Positions 25,594 through 34,727 of a DNA stretch of 64,000 bases are shown piece by piece. This DNA comes from Fictibacillus arsenicus. GTDB taxonomy: Bacteria; Bacillota; Bacilli; Bacillales; Fictibacillaceae. Made by a program: the position numbers and the translations under genes. Numbering within the stretch: the stretch's first letter is position 1; the number at the start of each line of letters is the position of its first letter. The DNA lies in the NCBI RefSeq assembly GCF_001999465.1, contig NZ_MQMF01000001.1, forward strand, positions 496,001 to 560,000, given 5' to 3'. Under the pieces are notes generated by a model. The model had not been told where the DNA came from and did not search any database. It saw nothing but the letters and a program-made list of their open reading frames with translations.

Positions 25594-27071
25594 GATTCTT
25601 TAAAACAGGAAAGTCAATAAAATCCCACCCCATTGCAGAAAAAAAAGAAAATAAACAGTTAGATAACAATATCCTTTGGCAAGAAACTGGTATTTCGGAT
25701 TGGGAATCTGGTTATATTGAGTCTTTGATCTCACAAGAACGCTTTAATAAAGAGGTGCTTCGTTTCTTACAAGACCATAAGATGCTTTCAAGCAAAGAAA
25801 TGTATGAGCAGCTTCCATTTGGAAATAAACATTGGAATGAAAACCCTGATAAAAAAACGATTAATGCCATGGTTCTGCAGGGATGTGTCGCACTAAAGAA
25901 AAGTTCATCTACAGGGATGATTTTCGTTCACCTAATGAAGGAACAAACCGTCAGAGCCATAAGTGTCCCAGAAGTAGAATTTAGTGTCATCGGCCCAAAA
26001 GAAGCTTTTAATGAGGCTTTAGAAACAAACTTGGTGCTGATTCAAAAAAGGCTGCCAACCTCTGCTCTGCAGATTGAGCTTATCGAAATCGGTTTGCGTA
26101 CTAAAACAAAAGTGGCTGTTCTGTATTTAAAGGATGTTGCGAACGAACAAAATGTTAAGACATTGAAGGATCGGTTAGCTGGAATAGAATATGATCACAT
26201 TTTGGATAGCTCTTATTTGATTCAAATGATCGAAGACAATAAAATGTCTATCTTTCCGCAATTTATTGATACAGAAAGACCTGACAGAATTGTTGCGTCT
26301 TTAATTGAAGGCAAGGTTGCATTCATAACACAAGGTTCTCCCCATGGTGTTTATGGACCTGTCTCGATCTTAGAATTCTTTTCGGCATTTGATGACTACT
26401 TTGTATCCTGGCATATTGCTTCTCTTTTCCGCTTAATGAGAATGGTCGCCGTATTTTTTTCCATTTTTGCAACACCTTTATATGTTTCCGTAATCACCTA
26501 TCACCCTGAATTAATACCAGATGATCTTTTAACAACGCTCACAACTTCAAGGACAGACATCCCTTTTCCACCTGTACTTGAAGCCTTATTCCTGGAACTG
26601 ACTATTGAATTATTAAGAGAAGCTGGAGCTCGTTTGCCTACAAAAGTCGGCCAAACGATCGGTATCGTTGGGGGGATCGTAATTGGAACAGCCTCTGTTG
26701 AAGCAGGTTTAACTAGTAACGTTCTTTTAATCATTGTCGCTTTATCAGCACTTGCTTCCTTTACGACTCCTGTATATCGAATGAGCAATGCGATCCGGCT
26801 TGTTCGTTTTCCGATGATTATTCTTTCAGGGTTTTGGGGACTCCTAAGTTTAACACTGGGATTAATGATGATTATTTCACATTTGCTGGCTTTAACATCA
26901 TTAGGAAGACCATACCTTGCTCCTATATATCCTCCAAGACTTTCTGATTGGAAGGATTCGTTTGTAAGATTGCCCTTTTATGTGCAAAAAGAAAGACCTA
27001 AACAATTAAAGGTCAAAGAAAAACGAAAAATGAGCTGGTGGAAAAAGAGGGATATTGATGAATTTGAATAA
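25590..27071 (+). CDS. GerA-type spore germinant receptor A subunit
   Basis: About 493 residues beginning MRFFKTGKSIK at the ATGA overlap. The soluble N-terminal half contains LKDRLAGIEYDHILDSSYLIQMIED and FPQFIDTERPDRIVASLIEGKVA. Membrane segments follow, with PFPPVLEALFLELTIELLREAGARLP, the GerA-family hallmark. The C-terminal tail is basic. A subunits form the ligand-gated channel of germinant receptors in the spore inner membrane. Germinant specificity cannot be read from sequence. Confidence 0.93.
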   Translation: MRFFKTGKSIKSHPIAEKKENKQLDNNILWQETGISDWESGYIESLISQERFNKEVLRFLQDHKMLSSKEMYEQLPFGNKHWNENPDKKTINAMVLQGCVALKKSSSTGMIFVHLMKEQTVRAISVPEVEFSVIGPKEAFNEALETNLVLIQKRLPTSALQIELIEIGLRTKTKVAVLYLKDVANEQNVKTLKDRLAGIEYDHILDSSYLIQMIEDNKMSIFPQFIDTERPDRIVASLIEGKVAFITQGSPHGVYGPVSILEFFSAFDDYFVSWHIASLFRLMRMVAVFFSIFATPLYVSVITYHPELIPDDLLTTLTTSRTDIPFPPVLEALFLELTIELLREAGARLPTKVGQTIGIVGGIVIGTASVEAGLTSNVLLIIVALSALASFTTPVYRMSNAIRLVRFPMIILSGFWGLLSLTLGLMMIISHLLALTSLGRPYLAPIYPPRLSDWKDSFVRLPFYVQKERPKQLKVKEKRKMSWWKKRDIDEFE

Positions 27072-28164
27072 AAGTAAATTTCCGCCTCAAGTTCATGAAA
27101 ACGCCAAAATTGCACCAGAACTCGTTTTCTTTTTAGTTATTGGTGCACAAGTTGGAGTTGGAATCCTTGGTTTTGTTAGATATATAGCGAAGTTTGTTAA
27201 TCAGGACAGCTGGCTTGTTGTTATAGTGGGAGGCTTAGGCATCCATCTCGTTATTTGGATGATGTTTTCCATTCTAAACAAGCATGGCGGAGATATATTT
27301 AATATCCACCATCAATTCTTTGGAAAATGGCTGTCAATACCGCTAAGTATGATGCTTTCCCTGTATTACCTGGCTACTGCGGTTGTAGTTCTTCGCACAT
27401 TTATTGAAGCAGTACAAAACTGGATGTTTCCAGGTTTACCAACGTGGACACTTTCTCTGATTTTTGCAGGTTTAGCTTATTACATCGTATCAAAAGGATT
27501 TCGCGTTATTACAGGTATTGCGTTTTTCAGCTTTGTTTTAACTGTATGGATTTTGTTTACTCACTACTTCCCTATAAAACATGGACATGTAATCAATCTA
27601 ATGCCTTTTCTCGATCATGGGTTAGGGGATTTTTATCAGGCGTTTAAAGTGATGGTTTTAAGTTTTATTGGCTTTGAATATTTACTTGCCTATTATCCTC
27701 ATATTCAAGATCCAAAAAAAGCACAAAAATGGGCTCATTTTGGTTCAGCATCTACCACGGTTATTTATCTCATTACAACCATTTCAACACTGATGTATTT
27801 CAGTCCGAAGCAGCTGCAGGGGTTAACGTGGCCGACTCTTCAAGAATGGAAGATCGTTACCTTCCCTTTTATCGAGCGATTTGAATATATAGGAATTTCA
27901 TTTTTCGGTATTGTTATCCTCATCAACCTTGCACTGGCACTTTGGGCTTCTTGCCGCGGATTAAACAGGGTGTTTGATATTAAGATCAGAATATCCGTAT
28001 TTCCCGTTTCTCTTATTTTACTTCTTGCTCCTGCATTTTTCACAACCCGCTTTCAAGTAGATGAACTAAATAACTATACAGGAAAAATGGGATATTATTT
28101 GTTTTATGCCTATATACCGCTGCTTTTTATAATAAGTATTTTTAAAAAAGGAGCAAACAAATGA
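27058..28164 (+). CDS. GerB-type spore germinant receptor B subunit
   Basis: About 368 residues with ten hydrophobic segments in the amino acid permease fold. Motifs include FFLVIGAQVGVGILGF and VMVLSFIGFEYLLAYYP. ATG at 27058 lies inside the end of gerA (14-base overlap), with GAGGG upstream. B subunits carry the germinant-binding pocket. Upstream is gerA, downstream gerC with ATGA overlap. Confidence 0.92.
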   Translation: MNLNKSKFPPQVHENAKIAPELVFFLVIGAQVGVGILGFVRYIAKFVNQDSWLVVIVGGLGIHLVIWMMFSILNKHGGDIFNIHHQFFGKWLSIPLSMMLSLYYLATAVVVLRTFIEAVQNWMFPGLPTWTLSLIFAGLAYYIVSKGFRVITGIAFFSFVLTVWILFTHYFPIKHGHVINLMPFLDHGLGDFYQAFKVMVLSFIGFEYLLAYYPHIQDPKKAQKWAHFGSASTTVIYLITTISTLMYFSPKQLQGLTWPTLQEWKIVTFPFIERFEYIGISFFGIVILINLALALWASCRGLNRVFDIKIRISVFPVSLILLLAPAFFTTRFQVDELNNYTGKMGYYLFYAYIPLLFIISIFKKGANK

Positions 28165-29225
28165 AAAAGATAATTCTCCTTTTTATGTGTTTTTTATTAA
28201 GTGGATGTGCAGAAAGAGAGATTTTGGATGACATTACAATCGTAAGAACACTTGGATTTGATAAAGCATCAAAAGACAATGAAATAAAAGGTACAATCAA
28301 TTATCCGATATTTATTAACGAACAAACTTTTAAAATGAAATATTTATCTGCATCTGGAGAAACGTCAAAAGAAATTAGAAACGAACTAAATGAAATGACA
28401 GCGAGACCTCTCTTTGTTGGTAAGCTAAATACGGTGTTGTTCAGCGAGAAACTTGCCCGGGAAGGAATCATGGAAACACTGGATACGCTGCAAAGAGATC
28501 CCGGTGTAGGAAGAGCTATTTATCTGGGTATCACTAAACAAAGTGCTGAGAGTGTTTTATCCGATGATTATGATCAAATAAACTTGGACGGCAACTATTT
28601 CAGCAACTTGATCAAACAAAATGAAAATTATTCTAATCTGCCGTATTTAAATTTCCATACATTCCTATACGCTTTTTTTGCCGATTGTATGGATCCTGTG
28701 ATGCCATATTTATCAAAGAAAAGCAATGCTGTTAAGATTACAGGGCTTGCTCTTTTTAAAAATGATAAGATGGTCGGCACAATAAATGAACATCAAATCC
28801 TGATTTTTAAAACTTTGTATCAAAAATTTAACGAAGGAAGCTACCAGTTCAAATCGAAGAATTACAAAGGCAATCTCGAAATATTAAAAAGTAAATTGCA
28901 CTACAAAATTATCAAAAAACCTCATCAGAAAGTAATGATTGCAGTAGATGTAAAAGGCCGCTTAACTGAGTATACAAAGGTTAATGCGGGTGATCCAAAA
29001 GTAGTAAAAGGAATAGAAAATACCATAAAAAAAGAACTTGAAAATAATGCCAGCGAGTTAATCCGTAAATTTCAAGATCTAAATATAGATCCACTCGGTA
29101 TCGGGGAACATGTACGTTCACAAACAAGGGGCTTCAATTCTAAAAAATGGCTTGATCAATATCAAAATACAGATATTCAGGTTGTATATAACCTGAAAAT
29201 TTCGGAATCTGGGATATCACAATAA
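28161..29225 (+). CDS. Ger(x)C-type germinant receptor lipoprotein
   Basis: 354 residues with a lipobox LLSGC (Cys16) and the GerC pattern: EILDDITIVRTLGFDKASKDNEIKGTINYP early, MTARPLFVGKLNTVLFSEKLAREGI, and a C-terminal domain with RKFQDLNIDPLGIGEHVRSQTRGF. It anchors to the outer face of the spore inner membrane. It is the last gene of the four-gene operon. Confidence 0.92.
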   Translation: MKKIILLFMCFLLSGCAEREILDDITIVRTLGFDKASKDNEIKGTINYPIFINEQTFKMKYLSASGETSKEIRNELNEMTARPLFVGKLNTVLFSEKLAREGIMETLDTLQRDPGVGRAIYLGITKQSAESVLSDDYDQINLDGNYFSNLIKQNENYSNLPYLNFHTFLYAFFADCMDPVMPYLSKKSNAVKITGLALFKNDKMVGTINEHQILIFKTLYQKFNEGSYQFKSKNYKGNLEILKSKLHYKIIKKPHQKVMIAVDVKGRLTEYTKVNAGDPKVVKGIENTIKKELENNASELIRKFQDLNIDPLGIGEHVRSQTRGFNSKKWLDQYQNTDIQVVYNLKISESGISQ

Positions 29226-29287
29226 TGTGCTGTTTCCAAAACTCAGGTGAACTGACTTTTGGCAGCCTGAATTTTTTATTTTCCAAA

Positions 29288-29333
29288 TAAAAAGAGGCTG
29301 ACTTTTTACTTAAAAGTCAGCCTCTTATTTTTT
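29288..29333. terminator. Strong bidirectional terminator
   Basis: AAGAGGCTGACTTTT pairs with AAAAGTCAGCCTCTT around ACTT, followed by ATTTTTT. It separates the ger operon from the convergent ypgR gene. Confidence 0.9.
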
Positions 29334-29340
29334 AAAAACT

Positions 29341-30474
29341 TTATTGTTCACGGCTCTTTGTCATCTGCTGCCAAACCGTTCCTGCTGCTTCTTCACCGCT
29401 TTGAATGCGCTCTAAAGCTATTTTCACTTGTAAAGCTACTTCAAATTCCGGGTCATCCTGAGCAGCTTTTAATGCTGAAACTGCTGTCTCATCTCCCACT
29501 TCAAAAAGAAAACGTGCTGCACGCCATCGAACTAATTTGTTTTTATCAGAGAGTGCATCACACATTACTGGAATGGCCTTTGGGTTGCCCAGATCGGACA
29601 AGGCATCACCTGCTGTTCGTCTTACAGACACATTTTTGTCCTGCAAGGCAAGATACAATAATGGTAGAACAGCTTCATCTTCAATCATTCCTAAATAGAC
29701 AACTGCTAAACGTCTGATGGATGGCTTTTCATCCTTTAAAGCTTGTTTCAAAACCATTACATCATCTAGTGTCGGATTCATTCTTTCGAGTGCCGCATAC
29801 CGGGTCTGCCAGTCACTGTCACGAAGTTTCTCAGCAACCTCGGTAGTGGAAACTTCCTCTTCCTCTACATCTTTGTCCTCATTTGAGCTATACGCTTGTT
29901 CTACTAACTGATCAAGACGTTCTTGCGGATAAACGGCTGACAGTTCTTCGGCTACTTCATTTCCTACTTGATCAAATGTTCCATAACGAACACCTTGTTC
30001 TTCCCATTTCCGCTCCATTACAAGGTTATCTGAAGCATCTTGAGCTGCAAGTGCTGCTTTTGCAAAACGTTCAGGTAGTCCAACACGTTTTTCTTCTTTT
30101 TCCGTCTTAAGCTTAATCTGCATCGGCAAGCCGCGGAACATTTGAATAAGAACTGTAATTTCAGTGATTTCTTCTTCCTTTTCCTCACTTTGTTCTGCAG
30201 CCGCTTCTTCTTCCTGTCCAAATACTTTTCGTACTCCGGCTAAAATATCTTCCCATTTCGAACGGGGATTCCGGTCGAGAGCCATAAAGTCAGCAACATG
30301 ATAGATGCTCTTTACCCCTTCTACTTTCAAGATTTCCTGAATAAATTCAGGTGCGTTCTGATCATTGTCTTTTGTATAATTGTGGCGCTCTGTTCCTGGC
30401 AGTGTCTCATCTAAATTTATTTTCATGGAGTTCGGGCTTGGCGTTGGTTCAATTCCTGTGATCTTCAATATCAT
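29341..30474 (-). CDS. ypgR: CvfC/YpgR-like protein: Nfu N-terminal domain plus HEAT repeats
   Basis: 377 residues. The N terminus (1-85: EPTPSPNSMKINLDETLPG, VEGVKSIYHVADFMALDRNP) is an Nfu/NifU N-terminal type domain. The middle is acidic. Residues about 225-360 form HEAT repeats (DWQTRYAALERM, PSIRRLAVVYLGMI, VSVRRTAGDALSDLG, KLVRWRAARFLFEVG). The family includes Staphylococcus conserved virulence factor C and B. subtilis YpgR; its biochemical role is unknown. The start overlaps the upstream gene by ATGA. Confidence 0.9.
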   Translation of the reverse strand: MILKITGIEPTPSPNSMKINLDETLPGTERHNYTKDNDQNAPEFIQEILKVEGVKSIYHVADFMALDRNPRSKWEDILAGVRKVFGQEEEAAAEQSEEKEEEITEITVLIQMFRGLPMQIKLKTEKEEKRVGLPERFAKAALAAQDASDNLVMERKWEEQGVRYGTFDQVGNEVAEELSAVYPQERLDQLVEQAYSSNEDKDVEEEEVSTTEVAEKLRDSDWQTRYAALERMNPTLDDVMVLKQALKDEKPSIRRLAVVYLGMIEDEAVLPLLYLALQDKNVSVRRTAGDALSDLGNPKAIPVMCDALSDKNKLVRWRAARFLFEVGDETAVSALKAAQDDPEFEVALQVKIALERIQSGEEAAGTVWQQMTKSREQ

Positions 30475-30779
30475 TCACTCCCTCTCATCAACTCTTTTTT
30501 ATTTATTGATTGTAAAAAGCTAGCTATCTGCTCTTTTTCTTTATCCGTAAACTTGTACTCACAATCCACACCTTCATCATGTGCAATGATTTCCTGAAGC
30601 TCACCGTCTTTATCATATACGGCAAGTGCACTTGGATCATTTAATCCTTCAGGCAGAATTTCCACATTTTCAATATCAAATGAGATATAAACATTTAACC
30701 ATGGTCCTACCTGATTAATTTCATAGCCAGTGAAGTTTAGTTTTCCTTCAAAATAATTTGTAAAACCATACTTAAACAT
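30471..30779 (-). CDS. Small conserved protein coupled to ypgR
   Basis: 102 residues, beta-rich start (MFKYGFTNYFEGKLNFTGYEI, a single domain by appearance) and a Lys/Glu-rich helical end. TGGAGG precedes ATG. The stop overlaps the ypgR start, so both are translated together. No family recognised. Confidence 0.75.
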   Translation of the reverse strand: MFKYGFTNYFEGKLNFTGYEINQVGPWLNVYISFDIENVEILPEGLNDPSALAVYDKDGELQEIIAHDEGVDCEYKFTDKEKEQIASFLQSINKKELMRGSE

Positions 30780-30926
30780 AGTTTTCCTCCAATAAGCATC
30801 TCTTTCCTATTATAAGGAACATCCATCTAAATCTCAAAAAATGCTGTTTAACATAAAAACAAACACATAAAAATGTGCTTGTTTTTAAAGAAGGATTTTT
30901 TTTGGCTCATTTTGTAATACAAACTT

Positions 30927-31190
30927 GTTGCTTTTTGAAAGTGGTTGATTTCCGTTACAGGATGCTCGCTTTCCGCGGGGCGTGCGGTGAGCCCCCTTAA
31001 AAGATAATCATTCAAGGAAGCGTTCTGCTCCTGCGTCTACAAGAAAATGCTACTGAAGTGAGCTTCCTCGTCGCATGCCTTGCTAGAAGTTTTTCAAGTA
31101 GTAGGCACGCACCTGGCACTCCAATCAACTTTTCAATGAAGAGAACGAACAAAGTGAACCTAAATCAACAATCTTTTTGAGAGAAGAGAC
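30927..31190. repeat. Palindromic intergenic repeat, copy D (long subtype)
   Basis: It fills most of the gap 30780-31197. Ends: TTGTTGCTTTTTGAAAGTGG and CAACAATCTTTTTGAG. The core starts GTTGATTTCCGTTACAGG, and the extra block runs CTGCTCCTGCGTCTACAAG to AGTAGTAGGCACGC, as in copy A. The second half of the usual core is lost. Confidence 0.85.
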
Positions 31191-31197
31191 ATAAAGA

Positions 31198-31821
31198 TCA
31201 ATATATTTCTTTGAGAATAGCGCGCACAGGGCTGCCATCTCCATCTTGTAACGGAAGAGGCAGCGCGATCAGTTCATACTCGCCTTCTGGAACGTCATCG
31301 AGCACAAGCCCTTCTAAAATATGAATGTTATGCTGATGAAGCGCATGGTGTGCTTGCAATTCCTTGCTGTCAAGCGGATCTACTGACGGCATGTCCACTC
31401 CAATCAGACCTACTCCATGCTTTTTTAAAAATGGAACCAATTCTGGAGATACAGGGACGATTTGTTCCGGGAAATTAGTACGGTCACTCCAGCAGCTCGT
31501 CTTAAAAATCACACGTTTTGTGCCGTTTTTAAGTTTCCCTTCTACACTTTCAATTGTAATCTCCAAAGCACCAGTAACATCGATCACCAAAGCGGGACCT
31601 GTGTATAGATCAAGAGGCAGGTCGATGACTCTTTTCCCTTCATTATCAAAATGAAAAGGAGCATCGATATGTGTGCCAGTATGAGTACTCATTTCAAGTC
31701 TGCCTACGTTAACAGATCCCGAATGTTCTTTCGTCCAAGCTAGATCAAATGTATAAGGAGTGTCTCCTGGCCAGCCAGGAACACCATTATATAGCGGCAT
31801 AGAAATATCAAATATCTTCAC
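31198..31821 (-). CDS. kynB: Kynurenine formamidase
   Basis: 207 residues of the cyclase/KynB fold. The metal site lies in MSTHTGTHIDAPFHF, with DISMPLYNGVPGWPGDTP at the start and VGLIGVDMPSVDP later. It hydrolyses N-formylkynurenine to kynurenine. GTG start with AAGGAG upstream; 13 bases after kynU, so the two form an operon. Repeat copy D lies downstream and no clear terminator is seen. Confidence 0.92.
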   Translation of the reverse strand: MKIFDISMPLYNGVPGWPGDTPYTFDLAWTKEHSGSVNVGRLEMSTHTGTHIDAPFHFDNEGKRVIDLPLDLYTGPALVIDVTGALEITIESVEGKLKNGTKRVIFKTSCWSDRTNFPEQIVPVSPELVPFLKKHGVGLIGVDMPSVDPLDSKELQAHHALHQHNIHILEGLVLDDVPEGEYELIALPLPLQDGDGSPVRAILKEIY

Positions 31822-31834
31822 TCTTCAAATCTCC

Positions 31835-33106
31835 TTATGCGATAACTTCCCGTTTATTTTCATATTTCTCATATTCACGAGTGTTCATTATTTTAGCTAA
31901 AATGTGGACAGCATCATAAACATCACGGAACGAATTGTAAAGAGCAACAGGAGCAAGTCGGATCACATTAGGAGCACGGAAGTCAGGAACGATGCCATTA
32001 TCTTTAAGCGCCTTACAGATTCTAGCTGCATCGTTATGCATTAATGCTACATGTCCGCCTCGTCTTGCATCGTCTAGCGGATTTACAATTTTAAATACAT
32101 CTTTCAGCTCTTGATCTAAGAGATCCATTAATAATGTTGTGAGTTTTAATGATTTACTTCTGATCCTTTCAATCTTCGCTTCTTCGAAAATTGAAAGCGA
32201 ACCGATTAAAGGCGCTGTACTGAGCATATGCGGAGTGCCAATTTGAAATCCGCCAGCAGATTCTTCTGAGTCAAAAGTATGATCCATATCAAACTGCGAT
32301 TCTTTTTTGCTTCCGAACCATCCCGAAAGTCCAGGTGTTCTTATGAAATGCTTTTTGTTTACATAAATACCGCCTACTCCCCCAGGCCCTGCATTTACAT
32401 ATTTATAGTTGCACCATAAAGCGAAATCAACGCCCCATTTAGACAGGTCATGAGGAATCGCACCGATTGAATGACAAAGATCAAATCCAATCGGGATATT
32501 TCGTTTATGCGCCTCTTTTGTCAATCGTTCCATATCAAGCAATTGACCGCTGCGGTATAGAACAGAAGGCAGCACGATGAGAGCAACGTCATCTGTCATC
32601 GCATCAATGATATCCTGCTCATCCAAAGTCATACCGTTCTTGCTCTTTACTTGAACCAGTTCTGTTTCAGGGTTAAGTCCTTTAAGCTTCAGCTGGCTTT
32701 GAAGTGCATAAATATCTGACGGAAAAGTCAGCTCATCTGCTAAAATCTTCGTCTTGCTTGCTTTTGGCTCAAAAAATGTAGCCACCAGCTGATGCAGGTT
32801 TACTGTTGTTGATCCGGTAACGATTACTTCCTTCGCTTCTGCACCTACTAATACTGCTAACTTTTCAGCTAGCTGTTCACTCAGTGTGAACCAAGGGTAT
32901 TTCCCACCCATCCAGCCGTCAATTCCATGCTCTTTCCAATCGTTAAGAACGTCCAATAAAGACTGTTCAGCTCGTACTGACAAAAGACCTAAAGAATTTC
33001 CGTCTAAGTATATCGAATCATTTTTCACATAAAACTCGTTTTTAAAAGAAGCCAGTTCATCATTCTGATCTAAAAGTTCTACTGTTTCCGCTGTGATTTG
33101 GGTCAT
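31835..33106 (-). CDS. kynU: Kynureninase
   Basis: 423 residues, PLP fold type [11 protein letters not shown] is near the start, the PLP lysine lies in [19 protein letters not shown], and [15 protein letters not shown] forms the cofactor pocket. It cleaves kynurenine to anthranilate and alanine. AGGAGG lies about 10 bases before ATG. A tryptophan 2,3-dioxygenase gene (kynA), usual in Bacillus kyn operons, is not next to it. A perfect CcpA-type site lies upstream. Confidence 0.93.
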   Translation of the reverse strand: MTQITAETVELLDQNDELASFKNEFYVKNDSIYLDGNSLGLLSVRAEQSLLDVLNDWKEHGIDGWMGGKYPWFTLSEQLAEKLAVLVGAEAKEVIVTGSTTVNLHQLVATFFEPKASKTKILADELTFPSDIYALQSQLKLKGLNPETELVQVKSKNGMTLDEQDIIDAMTDDVALIVLPSVLYRSGQLLDMERLTKEAHKRNIPIGFDLCHSIGAIPHDLSKWGVDFALWCNYKYVNAGPGGVGGIYVNKKHFIRTPGLSGWFGSKKESQFDMDHTFDSEESAGGFQIGTPHMLSTAPLIGSLSIFEEAKIERIRSKSLKLTTLLMDLLDQELKDVFKIVNPLDDARRGGHVALMHNDAARICKALKDNGIVPDFRAPNVIRLAPVALYNSFRDVYDAVHILAKIMNTREYEKYENKREVIA

Positions 33107-33133
33107 CTTGTTAATTCCTCCTGCAACTAGTTC

Positions 33134-33149
33134 TTGTAACCGTTTTCAA
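33134..33149 (-). promoter_or_regulatory. Catabolite response element upstream of kynU
   Basis: Minus-strand TTGAAAACGGTTACAA matches every fixed position of the cre consensus WTGNAANCGNWNNCAW. It lies 28 bases before the kynU start codon, where a bound CcpA would block transcription. CcpA repression of tryptophan catabolism in glucose is the inference. Confidence 0.75.
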
Positions 33150-33217
33150 TACAAGGTAAAAAGACATATACTTTTCCCCTCATCTTCCATTATGATAGAG
33201 CCAAGGGGGTGTTGCCA

Positions 33218-34381
33218 GTGAAACGTTATTTGTGGTTTTCCGGAATAATTTCCGCTTTCTTTATTACCATTGCACTCTTATATATGTATAATAACGCAGA
33301 TTTACAGGCGATAGAAGAGAAAAAGGCACCCAAACAAGAAAATACGGCCGTGCCAAAAAAGAAAGAGCCTGAACCTGCCGTTGAAAAGCCAGTCGAAAAA
33401 ACGACGAGCCTTATACTTGCTGCTGTCGGTGATATTTTAATTCATGACACTGTTTATAATAAAGCCAAACAGCAATCAGGCGCATATAATTTCAATCCAA
33501 ACTTTGTACCGGTAAAACCCTATCTGACACAGCCTGATATTACAATGGCCAATCAAGAGACGATGATAGGCGGTACACAATTTGGGTTATCTTCTTATCC
33601 ATCTTTTAATTCTCCTCACGAAGTGGGTGATGCCTTAAAAGAGAATGGTGTTGATATTGTTACGCTAGCAAATAACCATACACTTGACCGCGGAGAAAAG
33701 ATTATTCTAAGCGCGTTAAATTATTGGAACGATATTGAAGTTATGTATACAGGAGCATATATTTCAAAAGACGATCAGCAGAACATCAGGATCATGAAAA
33801 AGAACGATATCACGATTTCCTTTTTAAGCTATACATACGGCACTAACGGAATACCTGTACCAGCTGGAAAAGATCATCTTGTAAATTTAATCGAAGCAGA
33901 AAAAATTAAAAATGACATAAAAAGAGCCAAAGATTTGTCAGAAGTATCTGTTGTGTCTTTGCATTTTGGCAACGAATACGAGAGAATGCCTAATGAATTT
34001 CAAGAAGAAATCGTTAAAGTTGTCACAGAAGCTGGCGGTGACATTATTATCGGACATCATCCTCACGTCCTTCAGCCAGTAAAATGGGAAACCGCAAGTG
34101 ACGGCTCAAAAACATTTGTTGCCTATTCATTAGGGAATTTCCTATCTGGTCAAAGAAGGAATTTTAAAGATATCGGCGGCATCGTTCAACTCACTGTAAC
34201 AAAACATGTAAAAGGTGAAGAAATCACAATCGGTCTGGCGGAACCTAAATTCCTTCCGACTTATGTGGATCGTTCTTTCGTTATCCATCCTATGAAAGAT
34301 CTGCCTGAAATGAAAAAATCTTATGACGAGATCAAGTCACACATGAAGCACTGGGTACCCGAACTGAATTTCTTTGAATAA
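33218..34381 (+). CDS. CapA-family protein with N-terminal anchor
   Basis: About 387 residues starting at GTG 33218 (AAGGGGGTG upstream). A membrane anchor covers about residues 5-24, and a Lys/Pro/Glu linker follows to about residue 60. The CapA domain has AAVGDILIHD, MANQETMIGG, LANNHTLDRG, HFGNEYERMP, GHHPHVLQPV and YSLGNFLSGQ. It is paralogous to the protein at 3490-4533. Capsule or polyglutamate roles are known for the family, but no partner genes are near. Confidence 0.87.
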   Translation: MKRYLWFSGIISAFFITIALLYMYNNADLQAIEEKKAPKQENTAVPKKKEPEPAVEKPVEKTTSLILAAVGDILIHDTVYNKAKQQSGAYNFNPNFVPVKPYLTQPDITMANQETMIGGTQFGLSSYPSFNSPHEVGDALKENGVDIVTLANNHTLDRGEKIILSALNYWNDIEVMYTGAYISKDDQQNIRIMKKNDITISFLSYTYGTNGIPVPAGKDHLVNLIEAEKIKNDIKRAKDLSEVSVVSLHFGNEYERMPNEFQEEIVKVVTEAGGDIIIGHHPHVLQPVKWETASDGSKTFVAYSLGNFLSGQRRNFKDIGGIVQLTVTKHVKGEEITIGLAEPKFLPTYVDRSFVIHPMKDLPEMKKSYDEIKSHMKHWVPELNFFE

Positions 34382-34384
34382 AGC

Positions 34385-34416
34385 AAAAAAGCTGGCTCAG
34401 TTGAGCCAGCTTTTGC
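34385..34416 (+). terminator. Rho-independent terminator
   Basis: AGCTGGCTCA pairs with TGAGCCAGCT, followed by TTTGC. Between convergent genes. Confidence 0.8.
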
Positions 34417-34566
34417 TTATTTTCCTTTAGACCGCGGACTTTGTGTATCTCTTTTTGGGATTTCGTCTGCAAATTTTTCATCTGAAAATTCTACGTTTGT
34501 CATACTTTCTGTCGGTGTCATATTGTTTTTTGCCGCTGCATCTAAAGCATGTTTTCTTTTCGCCAT
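34417..34566 (-). CDS. Small hydrophilic protein, possibly spore-associated
   Basis: 49 residues beginning MAKRKHALDAAAKNN, no hydrophobic segment, charged throughout. AAGGAGGG lies about 9 bases before ATG 34566; a longer frame start has no ribosome site. Size and composition recall minor small acid-soluble spore proteins, but no family can be named. Confidence 0.6.
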   Translation of the reverse strand: MAKRKHALDAAAKNNMTPTESMTNVEFSDEKFADEIPKRDTQSPRSKGK

Positions 34567-34609
34567 TGTTACATCCCTCCTTATAAATAGGATGTGTACT
34601 TTTGTAAAA

Positions 34610-34690
34610 AAATAAAGGCTGTTTTCGTAAACATTGTTGCTATTAGATGAGGTTGCTTTCCGAAACAACAATCTTTTAGAAATGAGGCAA
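34610..34690. repeat. Flanks-only derivative of the palindromic repeat
   Basis: AAAGGCTGTTTTCGTAAAC, then TTGTTGCT and, after about 20 bases, CAACAATCTTTTAGAAA. These are the outer ends of repeat copy A with the whole core missing. Confidence 0.6.
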
Positions 34691-34693
34691 AAT

Positions 34694-34726
34694 AAAAGAC
34701 AGACTCTAAAAGAGCCTGTCTTTTAA
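34694..34726 (-). terminator. Terminator after yuiF
   Basis: AAAAGACAGACTCT and AGAGCCTGTCTTTT form the stem; T-run on the minus side is short. Confidence 0.75.
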
Positions 34727-34727
34727 C

